From: an uncultured Anaerolineae bacterium
GTDB lineage: Bacteria > Chloroflexota > Anaerolineae > Aggregatilineales > Phototrophicaceae
Length of the DNA stretch: 64,000 nt
Assembly: GCA_934216615.1 (NCBI GenBank)
Contig: CAKQCB010000001.1
Coordinates: 682,001 to 746,000, forward strand
Direction of reading: 5' to 3'
Below are positions 36,165-44,306 of this stretch, piece after piece (the first letter of the stretch is position 1; each line of letters begins with the position of its first letter). Below the pieces are notes generated by a model, which worked only from the letters and a program-made list of their open reading frames with translations, made no database searches and was not told where the DNA came from. Position numbers and translations under genes: made by a program.

Positions 36165-36374
36165 TTATGGAACAGGATCATAACCGCCCGGGTGTAACGG
36201 ATGGCAGCGGCCGATGCGCTTTACGCCCATCCAACCGCCTTTGAATACCCCATATTTATCAATAGCCTGATACATATAGACCGAACAGGTGGGGTCAAAC
36301 CGACAAGCGGAAGGAAGCACTGGTGAGATAAACCGTTTATAAAAACGAAGTAACTTTAGCGCTAACCATTTCAT
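36165..36374 (-). CDS. yidD: Membrane protein insertion efficiency factor YidD
   Basis: A 69-residue protein of the YidD (haemolytic/UPF0161) family: an amphipathic N-terminal helix and the conserved core [32 protein letters not shown], followed by [17 protein letters not shown]. The three conserved Cys residues of the family are present. It helps YidC-dependent insertion at the inner face of the membrane. Between it and rnpA is a 137-base gap without a gene. Confidence 0.96.
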   Translation of the reverse strand: MKWLALKLLRFYKRFISPVLPSACRFDPTCSVYMYQAIDKYGVFKGGWMGVKRIGRCHPLHPGGYDPVP

Positions 36375-36511
36375 CGTAAGCCTCTAAAACACAACACTCT
36401 TAGAAAAACGATAGATACTCGCAAGCACATCACTCTCGAATTTGGACAAGAAAGAGTGAACATCACTTCTTGATTCCAGCATTCATACGTGTGAGCTGTA
36501 CTCCAAAAGGT

Positions 36512-36862
36512 TCACTCTAACCCATCCAACATTCCAGCTTGTTGGAATAAATCATAGACTATACGTTGTACAACATCAAAAGGTTGTCCAGCGAGTGATG
36601 TTCTGGAAATAAAGGCGACATCATGGCCGGACTTTAGTTGAGGATGAATCAGTCGAACTGATTCTCGTAAGTAGCGCCGAACTTGGTTTCGGACTACCGC
36701 ACCACCAACATATTTGCTAACAATGAACCCATAACGGTTTTGTGTAAGCGAATTTGACCGCACACTCATTGTCATGAATCGATGCTTATATACACGCCCA
36801 TCGCGGCGAAGCGCTGCAAAGTCGTGGGACTTCTTCAGTCGATATCGCCGCTTCATCCCCAT
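36512..36862 (-). CDS. rnpA: Ribonuclease P protein component
   Basis: A 116-residue basic protein that binds RNase P RNA and helps mature the 5' ends of tRNAs. The start MKRRYRLKKSHDFAALRRDG, the YGFIVSKYVGGAVVRNQVRRYLRE signature with the RNxxRR motif, and the later GHDVAFISR are the family marks. Two in-frame ATG codons (36862 and 36856) are possible and the second fits the usual family start. It lies 18 bases after rpmH, in the standard order. Confidence 0.95.
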   Translation of the reverse strand: MGMKRRYRLKKSHDFAALRRDGRVYKHRFMTMSVRSNSLTQNRYGFIVSKYVGGAVVRNQVRRYLRESVRLIHPQLKSGHDVAFISRTSLAGQPFDVVQRIVYDLFQQAGMLDGLE

Positions 36863-36880
36863 AAAACAACGAAACGTTGG

Positions 36881-37057
36881 TTAGGCGTTCCAATTCACCT
36901 TTTTGACGTGTTCACGCTTCACAGTCAAGGCATGACGACCCCGTTGGCGACGTGCCTTCAATACCCGACGACCCGACTTCGTAAGCATACGTTCACGGAA
37001 ACCATGCACGCGCGCGCGGCGACGAATCTTAGGTTGATAAGTTCGTTTAGTAGACAT
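36881..37057 (-). CDS. rpmH: 50S ribosomal protein L34
   Basis: A 58-codon gene too short for most gene-length cut-offs. It reads [20 protein letters not shown], then [20 protein letters not shown], then a tail of 18 residues ending VNWNA. The first 40 residues are classic L34. The family usually stops at 44-50 residues, so the tail (from [11 protein letters not shown]) is an extension. Its promoter is at 37102-37130. It starts the leftward operon rpmH-rnpA-yidD-lipoprotein-yidC-jag. Confidence 0.97.
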   Translation of the reverse strand: MSTKRTYQPKIRRRARVHGFRERMLTKSGRRVLKARRQRGRHALTVKREHVKKVNWNA

Positions 37058-37101
37058 GTTTTTTTCTTCCTGATTATCAACGCAGAAATTTGCAATGCAT
37101 C

Positions 37102-37130
37102 AGTATAATGGACGCCCTAATAAGGGTCAA
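37102..37130 (-). promoter_or_regulatory. Promoter of the rpmH operon
   Basis: On the minus strand, TTGACC (37125-37130) and TATACT (37102-37107) are separated by exactly 17 bases. The start point falls near 37095, which leaves a leader of about 38 bases before the rpmH ATG. Confidence 0.85.
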
Positions 37131-37138
37131 CCCAACGC

Positions 37139-37168
37139 TTGCAATACCCTTCTATCATCCTATATAAT
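37139..37168 (+). promoter_or_regulatory. Divergent promoter for the 37252 gene block
   Basis: On the plus strand TTGCAA (37139-37144) and TATAAT (37163-37168) are 18 bases apart. The -35 box is 4 of 6 matches to consensus and the -10 box is perfect. It stands 8 bases from the -35 box of the rpmH promoter, back to back, so transcription of the two operons could influence each other. Confidence 0.7.
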
Positions 37169-37251
37169 TTTGCCTTGTAAAAGGCGACTTTTCATTTTAT
37201 CCAAACAAAATCAAATACCCATCTCAACTATCACCAGCGTGGAGGCGAACA

Positions 37252-38835
37252 TTGCTGCCGAGCCATCACTGGGCACATCATTACCAAATTACTGACGAAG
37301 ACATCGACTACCTCATTGAGAAGCTTCTCGAACGTGAAACACCCCTAAAAGCATCGTCTTTGGCGCGTGAACTCATTGAGCATCGTCTAAACCTTGAAAG
37401 CGAAAAAGCCCAGTCGCGGTTTGAAGGTTCTTCGATTTACCAGCCCACCAATAAATACAAAGTTGGTCAAAAAACAATCTTCCCACGCTTTAATAATGCG
37501 ATTGCCGAAGTTATTGAAGTGCGTAAAGGCAACAATGAAGAATATGGCAGCTTTGATGTGATCAAAGTGCAGTTCTTCGATGATGCAGGTGAAGAAACGG
37601 GTAAAACTCGCGAATTTGCCGCGCAGTTCACACAGGAAGATTATTTATCTGAAGAATTGCTCGCCAGTACAGATTTGCTCACAAACAATGAAGAATATTC
37701 GGTTGATGACATCTTCAGTGAAGTCGGCAAAGAACTGACCGAAGCCTTAGAAACCCGCCTTAAATCCAACGCTGAATTGATTTCGTTGACAGGGTTATGG
37801 TTCCCCACCAGCTTGATGATGGACGTGAATGCAGGGCATCTCAACCTTGCAGAAGCGATTCTAGATATCAACGAAGGTGGCCCAATGACCACCGAGCAGA
37901 TCATTGATGAAATTGGCGGGTTAGGAAATGCGCCTAAGTCCTTGCAGATTTTCTCCATGAATTATGCGCTCAACGCGGATGACCGCTTTGATGAAGTCGG
38001 CCCAGTCAACACGGTGCTGTGGTTCTTAAAGCGCGGTGAACCAGCAGAAGTTCAAACCGTCCCCAACTACTTGCGCTACACCCCCATCCAATTTGACCAG
38101 AACATCTTAACGCCGTCGATGCTTCGTCTTGAACGCGAAATTGATGATGAATGGTCAAACCTTGAATTTGACGACGTTCAAGACCCGGTGACGATTAAGC
38201 TGATCTATCCGCATCGTCGCTGTGGAACCCTGCCGTTAAACGCAAGGATGCGTCAAATCTTCCCTACCGCTCGTAAAACCCCACGTGTTTATGTCACGTT
38301 GGTGGATGGGCAAGATAACGAAGAATATACGGGTTGGGTGGTTCGCCAAGATCGTTATGTGTACGGGTTAGCCCCACTCTATCGCAAGCATCGTTTACCA
38401 GTAGGCGCAACAGTCAACATCAGCAGTGATGACGATGGAGATCGCATCATTGTCGATTTTAATGCGCACCGTCCCCGCACAGAATATGTACGCTTGATCG
38501 TGCCTCGCGAAAATCAAATCAGCTTCTCTGAACAAAAACGGGGCATCGGCGCGGATTATGACGATCTGATGGTCCTTGGCGCAGATGAAATTGCCCCTGT
38601 CGATGCCCTGATGCAAGCGATGCAGCAGCAACGTCGCAGTTTAAATTGGATTGTTCGACACGTTTTGCTTGAATTAAGTCATATCTCTACACAGGGCAAT
38701 GTCCACTTTAAGACGTTGTACAGCGCTGTCAATGTTTTACGGCGCTGTCCGCCCGGCCCAATCTTTGCCGCCCTTCTCGCTGAACCCGACATCATTGCAA
38801 TGGGAGATGGGGATTACTGGAAAATTGGCACCTAA
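37252..38835 (+). CDS. Conserved hypothetical, probable winged-helix and small-barrel protein
   Basis: A 527-residue soluble protein with no enzymatic motif that I can see. In order: an N-terminal helical region (about 14-50, DEDIDYLIEKLLERETPLKASSLARE), a small barrel (about 70-120, YKVGQKTIFPRF to KTREFAAQF) of KOW/CarD-like look, a segment with LAEAILDINEGGPMTTEQIIDEIG (about 200-225) that resembles a HARE-type winged helix, as in the RNA polymerase delta subunit, then a mostly beta C-terminal half. The start is TTG 37252, supported by GGAGG 6 bases upstream. It is the first gene of a three-gene block. The family, to my knowledge, is Chloroflexi-specific and unnamed. Confidence 0.88.
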   Translation: MLPSHHWAHHYQITDEDIDYLIEKLLERETPLKASSLARELIEHRLNLESEKAQSRFEGSSIYQPTNKYKVGQKTIFPRFNNAIAEVIEVRKGNNEEYGSFDVIKVQFFDDAGEETGKTREFAAQFTQEDYLSEELLASTDLLTNNEEYSVDDIFSEVGKELTEALETRLKSNAELISLTGLWFPTSLMMDVNAGHLNLAEAILDINEGGPMTTEQIIDEIGGLGNAPKSLQIFSMNYALNADDRFDEVGPVNTVLWFLKRGEPAEVQTVPNYLRYTPIQFDQNILTPSMLRLEREIDDEWSNLEFDDVQDPVTIKLIYPHRRCGTLPLNARMRQIFPTARKTPRVYVTLVDGQDNEEYTGWVVRQDRYVYGLAPLYRKHRLPVGATVNISSDDDGDRIIVDFNAHRPRTEYVRLIVPRENQISFSEQKRGIGADYDDLMVLGADEIAPVDALMQAMQQQRRSLNWIVRHVLLELSHISTQGNVHFKTLYSAVNVLRRCPPGPIFAALLAEPDIIAMGDGDYWKIGT

Positions 38836-38852
38836 CTATGGAGGAACCGTCT

Positions 38853-39296
38853 ATGTCTACCACTCCATCAAAACCGAGTGCATTAATCAAACCAACACTC
38901 GATACAAAATTTAATATCGACTACAGTTGGTGGGAACGGAGTGATGAAGGCGACCTGAAAACGTATCTCTTAAGTCACCTTTCACCCGAACAGCGTGAAA
39001 AACTGGGGCAATCTGACGAAGAAAGTATCATTGATTATGTTGATGCTGATACGGGCGAAGTCTTCCAAGTCAATGAACTCCAACGCGAAATTCAGATTGC
39101 AATCAAACAGCCTGATTTCATCAACCCACAAATTTCAGTGGTCGATAATATATTTCGCGTCTTTTTGGCAACCAATAATCAACCCCTTTCGCCCCGTGAA
39201 TTGGAAACCCGCATTGATCGCCCTGCCGCATCAATTTTGAAGATGTTAAGCGGCAGTCGCATCTATAAGGGTATTCGTCCAACGCAAAACACCTAG
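38853..39296 (+). CDS. Conserved hypothetical, second gene of the block
   Basis: A 147-residue protein. It has a Trp-rich opening (NIDYSWWERSDEGDLKTYLL), an acidic middle (DYVDADTGEVFQVNELQ), and a C-terminal stretch (about 105-147, VFLATNNQPLSPRELETRID and AASILKMLSG) that looks like a small winged-helix or HTH fold, ending GSRIYKGIRP. The ATG at 38853 is chosen because GGAGG lies 8 bases upstream; the earlier ATG at 38838 contains that ribosome site. It starts 17 bases after the first gene. Function is unknown; a nucleic-acid or polymerase contact is an inference from the HTH-like end. Confidence 0.85.
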   Translation: MSTTPSKPSALIKPTLDTKFNIDYSWWERSDEGDLKTYLLSHLSPEQREKLGQSDEESIIDYVDADTGEVFQVNELQREIQIAIKQPDFINPQISVVDNIFRVFLATNNQPLSPRELETRIDRPAASILKMLSGSRIYKGIRPTQNT

Positions 39297-39328
39297 ATTG
39301 CAGCAGAAATTAGGAGTTTAAAGCATTT

Positions 39329-39757
39329 ATGAGCCGTGTAATTAATCCTGATAGTGCAGGAAAACAACGCAATCAACATATTCGTACCATCGCTGAAATA
39401 CTGCGCCATCTCACCCAAAAACCGGAGATGGATGCCGAGGCCAAAGATATGATTGCCACCATGGTCTACTGCCTGCGTGACATTGATAACGGGATCGAAG
39501 TCTCTGCTGAAGCATGGGAAAAGCGCGATTACTGGCTGAAAGCCGACGAACTGCGCACACGTTGGGGTTGGGCTGGTCAAACGGCCGACCAACTGCAAGG
39601 GGTCTTGTTAGAAGACAAGTGGGATCAAATGCCTCAGCTCATGCTGAAGATTCTGCCTCACGTCAAAGATGTAACCATCACCCGTTTGATGCGTAAGCCC
39701 GAAGATTGGTTTGGGAATTATGCGCGTTTGCTGAGCGAACGCCCGCCCACTAAATAA
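39329..39757 (+). CDS. Conserved hypothetical, third gene of the block
   Basis: A 142-residue all-helical protein without signal or membrane segments. It opens SRVINPDSAGKQRNQHIRTI, then has a central amphipathic part with AEAKDMIATMVYCLRDIDNG and a WEKRDYWLKADELR helix, and ends RKPEDWFGNYARLLS. I know no function for this type. It lies 32 bases after the second gene and is followed by a strong terminator, so the three genes form one unit. Confidence 0.85.
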   Translation: MSRVINPDSAGKQRNQHIRTIAEILRHLTQKPEMDAEAKDMIATMVYCLRDIDNGIEVSAEAWEKRDYWLKADELRTRWGWAGQTADQLQGVLLEDKWDQMPQLMLKILPHVKDVTITRLMRKPEDWFGNYARLLSERPPTK

Positions 39758-39768
39758 CCGACAACCAT

Positions 39769-39800
39769 AAAAATCCCTCACTGTGTAGCGAGGGATTTTT
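39769..39800 (+). terminator. Terminator of the three-gene block
   Basis: The 11-bp stem AAAAATCCCTC / GAGGGATTTTT (39769-39779 and 39790-39800) with a 10-base loop is followed by TATTTAT. It lies 12 bases after the third gene and also opposite the 3' end of the convergent LCP gene. Confidence 0.88.
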
Positions 39801-39803
39801 TAT

Positions 39804-40757
39804 TTATCGAAAGTGCGCGTTTAACCACTCGTCCAATAAAGCATAATTCGGAACGGCTACCCCATCAGACGAGGTGATGTATTCACGGTCAATCACCAAC
39901 TGCTCAAAACGCCCCGCATTTAATAAAAATGTGGGCGCATACAGCCCTAACTCCAATATGTTGAGGTTGCTATCCACATTACGAGTCAGTACCGAAACAG
40001 CGGTGAACCAATTGAGCGGGTTAATCAACTTGACAGAGAGCGCTGAAATCACCTGTTGTTGACGGTGCGCCCGCGCATAGTCGTCATCGGTATAGCGCGT
40101 TCGCGCATATTGAAGCGCTTGTTCGCCATTTAGATGCTGTACACCCTGCTCAAACGTGACCGTCATCGTCCCGCCATCAACTGTAGGATAATAACCGTCT
40201 ACAATCGTGCGGGGAACATCTACGGTGATTCCGCCTACCCCATCGACCAATTGAACGAACGCATCAAAATTCACGCGGATGTAATGGTTGACGTCCATAT
40301 TAAAATTGGATTCGATACTTTCCATAAATAAAACAGGGCCATAGCCTGATTGTTCTTGTTCACCTAACGCATTGACCGTATTCACACGCTGTAAACCGTA
40401 ATTCGGCACGTTGACGAACAAATCACGCGGGATGGATAACAAACTCACTTGTAAACTTGAGGGGCGTAAATTCATCAAGACGATGCTGTCGGTACGGGTG
40501 ACATAACCTTCATTGGGGCGAGCATCCACGCCCAAAATTGAAATCGTGAGAGGCGCAGGTGGGATCAATACATAGATCACCAGCGTCACCCCACATAAAA
40601 ACAATGGAATAAGAAACACGCTCAATATAAGCAGTAAACAATTAAATCGGCGTTTCTTCTTAGGAGGTACAGGCACAGGCTGGGGATAAGGATAAGGCAT
40701 CGGCGGTTGCTGTGCGGGCATCGGTTGGTTTTGTGGAGGTATATTTGAATAATTCAT
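39804..40757 (-). CDS. LytR-CpsA-Psr family protein
   Basis: A 317-residue membrane protein. The first 35 residues are Pro/Gln/Met rich with a KKKRRF stop, then one membrane segment (about 40-63). The LCP domain runs from about 70 to 240 with ILGVDARPN, RTDSIVLMNL, SIPRDLFVNVPNYGLQRVN and the YARTRYTDDDYARAHRQQQ signature. It lacks the long linker and C-terminal extension of the other LCP protein (10629-11993), to which it is clearly paralogous. It is 3 bases downstream of pfkA, so the two are co-transcribed. Role: attachment of a polyprenyl-linked polymer outside the membrane. Confidence 0.93.
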   Translation of the reverse strand: MNYSNIPPQNQPMPAQQPPMPYPYPQPVPVPPKKKRRFNCLLLILSVFLIPLFLCGVTLVIYVLIPPAPLTISILGVDARPNEGYVTRTDSIVLMNLRPSSLQVSLLSIPRDLFVNVPNYGLQRVNTVNALGEQEQSGYGPVLFMESIESNFNMDVNHYIRVNFDAFVQLVDGVGGITVDVPRTIVDGYYPTVDGGTMTVTFEQGVQHLNGEQALQYARTRYTDDDYARAHRQQQVISALSVKLINPLNWFTAVSVLTRNVDSNLNILELGLYAPTFLLNAGRFEQLVIDREYITSSDGVAVPNYALLDEWLNAHFR

Positions 40758-40760
40758 CGT

Positions 40761-41846
40761 TTAATCGCCAAAAGAAATTCCAATAGACCGCGCAACCTGC
40801 ATCATTTGTCCATTCACTTCCACAAGGTTTTGAGCAACAGCTAACTCCATCAATACAGGCGACATCAAATTCCCATTGAGGCCGAGCATATAGCCCCACT
40901 TCTCTTGGGCAACCAGCTCTACCGCCAGCGCTCCAAAACGGGTAGCCAACCATCGATCACGCGGGGTCGGCTGTCCACCGCGCTGGACATGCCCCAGAAC
41001 AGTCACACGGACATCGACATTTTCTTCTTCAGCCAAGCGATTCCCGACAAGATAGCCGATGCCGCCGAGCCGACCTTGCATCATGGGGTTACCCCGAATA
41101 TAAAACTCTTGTTCACCGCTGATGGGCGCTGCACCTTCCGCCACGACGATCAAACTGTATAAGCGCCCTTGGCTTCGAATCTTCTCAATCTTTTGAATCA
41201 CTTTATTCATGTCAAACGGAATTTCAGGGATCAAGATCGCATCCGCCCCGCCAGCAACCCCGCTGACTAGGGCGATCCATCCCGCATTTCGCCCCATCAC
41301 CTCCATCACCATAATGCGATGATGGCTCTCAGCAGTCGTTTGGAGTTTATCCAGCGCTTCTGTAGCCGTCGCCACCGCAGTATCAAAGCCAAAGGTCAAA
41401 TCGGTTTGGGCGAGGTCGTTATCAATCGTTTTCGGGACACCTACAATTTTTGCGCCGTGTTTCACCAAAGAATGGGCAATCGCCATCGTGCCGTCACCGC
41501 CCGCTACAATCAGCGCATCTAAGCCCAACGCATCAATTTTATGAACCCCTTCCAAGGCCATATCCATTTGTTGATATTCGCCAGCGCTATCTTTGACTTG
41601 TTTGAGGAAAGGGTTACCTTTGTTCACAGCGCCTAAAATCGTCCCGCCTCGAGAGAGTAAATTACGCACAGAATCTTCGGTTAACGCAATCGGTACGGTG
41701 CCTGCCAACAGTCCATCAAATCCCTGTTTGATGCCAAACACTTCCCAGCCATATTTTTCTTTGGCGGCAAGTACCACTGCACGAATGACTGCATTCAGAC
41801 CGGGCGCATCTCCGCCCCCTGTCAAAATCCCAATGCGCTTTGTCAT
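40761..41846 (-). CDS. pfkA: 6-phosphofructokinase
   Basis: A 361-residue PFK that phosphorylates fructose-6-phosphate. It opens with ILTGGGDAPGLNAVIR. GGDGT (about 116-120) holds a Gly at the key position 119, and VPKTIDND holds a Lys at 139, followed by FGFDTA and MGRNAGWIAL. The Gly/Lys pair is the group III pattern; Asp at the first site would have meant PPi, so ATP is the likely donor. I use ATG 41846, since AGAGG lies upstream and homologues begin at MTKRIGI; the ATG at 41864 is earlier. It forms an operon with the LCP gene. Confidence 0.93.
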   Translation of the reverse strand: MTKRIGILTGGGDAPGLNAVIRAVVLAAKEKYGWEVFGIKQGFDGLLAGTVPIALTEDSVRNLLSRGGTILGAVNKGNPFLKQVKDSAGEYQQMDMALEGVHKIDALGLDALIVAGGDGTMAIAHSLVKHGAKIVGVPKTIDNDLAQTDLTFGFDTAVATATEALDKLQTTAESHHRIMVMEVMGRNAGWIALVSGVAGGADAILIPEIPFDMNKVIQKIEKIRSQGRLYSLIVVAEGAAPISGEQEFYIRGNPMMQGRLGGIGYLVGNRLAEEENVDVRVTVLGHVQRGGQPTPRDRWLATRFGALAVELVAQEKWGYMLGLNGNLMSPVLMELAVAQNLVEVNGQMMQVARSIGISFGD

Positions 41847-41957
41847 TGACTCATTACCTCTCATAAAATTGGCACAAATTTTCGAATTTCAGATGTCAAT
41901 TTAAGTCGCTCGTACCGTATAATGTAACAAGCATGGAGCAATCGAAAGAAATTGTAA

Positions 41958-42326
41958 ATGGCAAAACGTAAAAACACATCAACCCGTTCGTGGGGAAAAT
42001 CGGATAAAGAGTTTCGTATTGAGCTAATTACGTGGGCATTATTGGTATTAACCTTCGCTATTTTTCAGATTTTGCCCAAAACTGGCCCAACTGGGGTTCC
42101 ACCTTATTTTGTCCCGCTTTCAGGGGCGATCATCTTATTAGGCTCAGGCATCTATCAATACCGTCGGGGATGGCGCGTCAGCCCTGTCACATGGATTGGC
42201 GGTGCAATCATGGGCGTATTCGTCTTTTATAATATGCGCTTTGACCCGAATGCCAATTTCTTAGGGGAATCACTCGTAGTATTTGCAGGTGTCATCATTT
42301 GGGGCGCGCTTGGTGGTGAAACTTAA
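41958..42326 (+). CDS. Hypothetical small membrane protein
   Basis: A 122-residue protein with a basic N-terminal tail (KRKNTSTRSWGKSDKEFR) and three to four hydrophobic segments (about 24-42, 53-67, 80-95, 103-118). It has no motif that I recognise. TATAAT at 41918-41923 lies 34 bases upstream and gives it a promoter. It is divergent from pfkA. Nothing in its neighbours points to a function. Confidence 0.75.
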   Translation: MAKRKNTSTRSWGKSDKEFRIELITWALLVLTFAIFQILPKTGPTGVPPYFVPLSGAIILLGSGIYQYRRGWRVSPVTWIGGAIMGVFVFYNMRFDPNANFLGESLVVFAGVIIWGALGGET

Positions 42327-42362
42327 ACAAGCGATGGATCATAGGTTGTGGACTGGTAAATA

Positions 42363-42391
42363 TTGACAACTTATTTAAAATGCGCTAATTC
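42363..42391 (+). promoter_or_regulatory. Candidate promoter of the first pucR-like gene
   Basis: A perfect TTGACA (42363-42368) is followed after 17 bases by TAATTC (42386-42391), a poor -10. The position is 47 bases before the chosen start of the regulator gene. Confidence 0.45.
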
Positions 42392-42438
42392 TCATACATA
42401 ATGAATTGTGCAAAATAACTGAAGAACCTCAAGCCAAC

Positions 42439-44082
42439 ATGTCTGAACCTACTCATCGCGTCACCATAGAAGATGTGCGTAAATTAGCTTTACCGTTAGG
42501 AACACGGGTTGTTGCCGGGGATGGTTTACTCGACCAACCCGCGACATGGACTACGGTCATGTACCCCGAAGATGTCCTCTCTGGCAAGACCCTACAAAAT
42601 GGCGAGATCGTGCTGGTTGCCCCCATTGAAATTAACGCGGCAAACAGCGATATTGATCTCATTCGGTGGTCAGCAGATCATCATGCCTCAGCCATTGTAT
42701 TGAGTGACCAACCCACCCCTGCGGCCCTCGCAGAAGCCAACGCCTATAGTATTCCGGTGATGGTCCTGCCAGTCGGCACGCGAATCCGCTTAGTTGAAAA
42801 ACAGATTGTCAGCTTACTGGTGGATCGTAAGGGGCAAATTGAGCGTCGCGGAACTCAAATCTACCGTCAGCTCACCCAAATTTCTTCACGAAATGAAGGA
42901 ATGCCCGAACTGATTAGCGCAATGGCTCGTTTGACGAATAAAGCGATTGTGATCCAAGACAAACGCCTTCAAATCCTTTACAACTCTGTCCAACCGCAGT
43001 TGGTGGCGTATTGGGAAGACATCGAAACTTTTTTGCGTAAGGGCGATAATCTTCCCGTTGAGTTTCAAGATCGTCACCGTGTCAACGAAATAGAAAACCC
43101 TGTTTTGATGCAATCTTTACCAACACCAGGTTTGGCGCGTCTCGTTTCCCCCATCGTCACAAAAGACGTGGGGCGTGGCTATTTATCCATCATTGGAAAT
43201 GACAACGACCTTGACGATATTGATGCCTTAGTCGTTGAACATGGCGCGGCGGCCTGCGCGCTTGAAATGGCAAAGGCCAAAGCCGTCAGCGATACCGAAA
43301 AACGTTTACGCGGAACCTTCCTAGACCGCCTCTTGATTGGCGATGTCAACCAGCAAGAAGCGCTTCGTCAAGGTGAACGTTTTGACCATGAGATGGATCG
43401 CCCGCACGTCGCTATTGTGCTGGGCTGGCAAGGTACGGATCGCGCGCCCAGTCTACGCCGTTTAGAAACGCTCGTGAACGGCATCGTCACCCAGCAAAAT
43501 GCGGATGCGCTCGTATGGCAGCGGGAACGTGAAAATGAAGTGCTCGTCTTTTTCGCAACGGACGAAAAAGACCCGATTGGTCAAAGCATGAAACTAGCTA
43601 AAGCATTTAGCAGTGAAATACCGCGCCAATATTCAGGTGCGAAAGTCGCCATTGGCATCGGCCAAACGGCGCGTGAAATCAGCGCATGGCGCATCAGCTA
43701 TCGAGATTCGGTCCAAGCGCGCGACTTAGCCATCCGCCTACAAACCGACACCCCGCTGTATATTGGCGACTTAGGCGTGTATCAACTCATTTTGAGTTTG
43801 GGTGACCGTGAAAAGTTACTCGCGTTCCACGAACGTACTCTAGGCGACCTGCTGGAATACGATCTACGCCAACACGCAGACCTGATTAAGACGTTAGAAG
43901 CATTTTTTCAATGTCATGGCAACCTCAGCCAAACTGCGGAAATGCTGATCGTGCACCGAAATACGCTTCTTTACCGTATGAACCGTATTAATGAAATTGC
44001 GGGCATTGATCTCAACCGTCCCGAAATTCGGTTGGCGTTCCATCTTGCTCTCACAATAAGACGTTTGCTCAATTACAATTAG
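42439..44082 (+). CDS. PucR-family transcriptional regulator, upstream of gltB
   Basis: A 547-residue regulator. The N-terminal PucR sensor domain (about 5-130, VTIEDVRKLALPLGTRVVAG) and a GGDEF-like/GAF-like middle lead to the C-terminal PucR helix-turn-helix (about 480-547, LIKTLEAFFQCHGNLSQTAEML followed by HRNTLLYRMNRINEIAG). Family members control purine catabolism, nitrogen or amino acid metabolism. The ATG at 42439 is preferred to the TTG at 42406. It is paralogous to the regulator at 49466-51103, and the gltB gene lies between the two, which suggests nitrogen control. That link is an inference. Confidence 0.9.
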   Translation: MSEPTHRVTIEDVRKLALPLGTRVVAGDGLLDQPATWTTVMYPEDVLSGKTLQNGEIVLVAPIEINAANSDIDLIRWSADHHASAIVLSDQPTPAALAEANAYSIPVMVLPVGTRIRLVEKQIVSLLVDRKGQIERRGTQIYRQLTQISSRNEGMPELISAMARLTNKAIVIQDKRLQILYNSVQPQLVAYWEDIETFLRKGDNLPVEFQDRHRVNEIENPVLMQSLPTPGLARLVSPIVTKDVGRGYLSIIGNDNDLDDIDALVVEHGAAACALEMAKAKAVSDTEKRLRGTFLDRLLIGDVNQQEALRQGERFDHEMDRPHVAIVLGWQGTDRAPSLRRLETLVNGIVTQQNADALVWQRERENEVLVFFATDEKDPIGQSMKLAKAFSSEIPRQYSGAKVAIGIGQTAREISAWRISYRDSVQARDLAIRLQTDTPLYIGDLGVYQLILSLGDREKLLAFHERTLGDLLEYDLRQHADLIKTLEAFFQCHGNLSQTAEMLIVHRNTLLYRMNRINEIAGIDLNRPEIRLAFHLALTIRRLLNYN

Positions 44083-44220
44083 GCATGTTGCACATTTTAC
44101 AGGATTTCTCACCGATGAATTAAGCTTTAATTGTGCAAGTTACCACATTGATTTTGGAGTATTGTCTTACACGTTAACCATAGACCCGTCAGCCGAAATC
44201 ACGATAAAGTATAGACAAAG

Positions 44221-44265
44221 AAACACGCGAAATTTTGGTGATTCACTACAAAATTTCGCGTGTTT
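44221..44265. repeat. Perfect 17-bp inverted repeat upstream of gltB
   Basis: The 224-base gap 44083-44306 has no gene. It contains AAACACGCGAAATTTTG (44221-44237), an 11-base loop, and CAAAATTTCGCGTGTTT (44249-44265), an exact 17-bp palindrome that ends 41 bases before the gltB start. The T-run after it is short. It may be an operator for a PucR-type protein, a terminator for the upstream regulator gene, or an attenuator. Confidence 0.6.
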
Positions 44266-44306
44266 GTCACTCTAGCACCTGTCGTTTTCATTGAGGGACT
44301 TGTATC

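Noticed and set aside
37058..37251. Chromosomal origin (oriC) next to rpmH
   Set aside because: Only one near-match to a DnaA box and no dnaA. A cluster of boxes and an AT-rich unwinding element would be needed.
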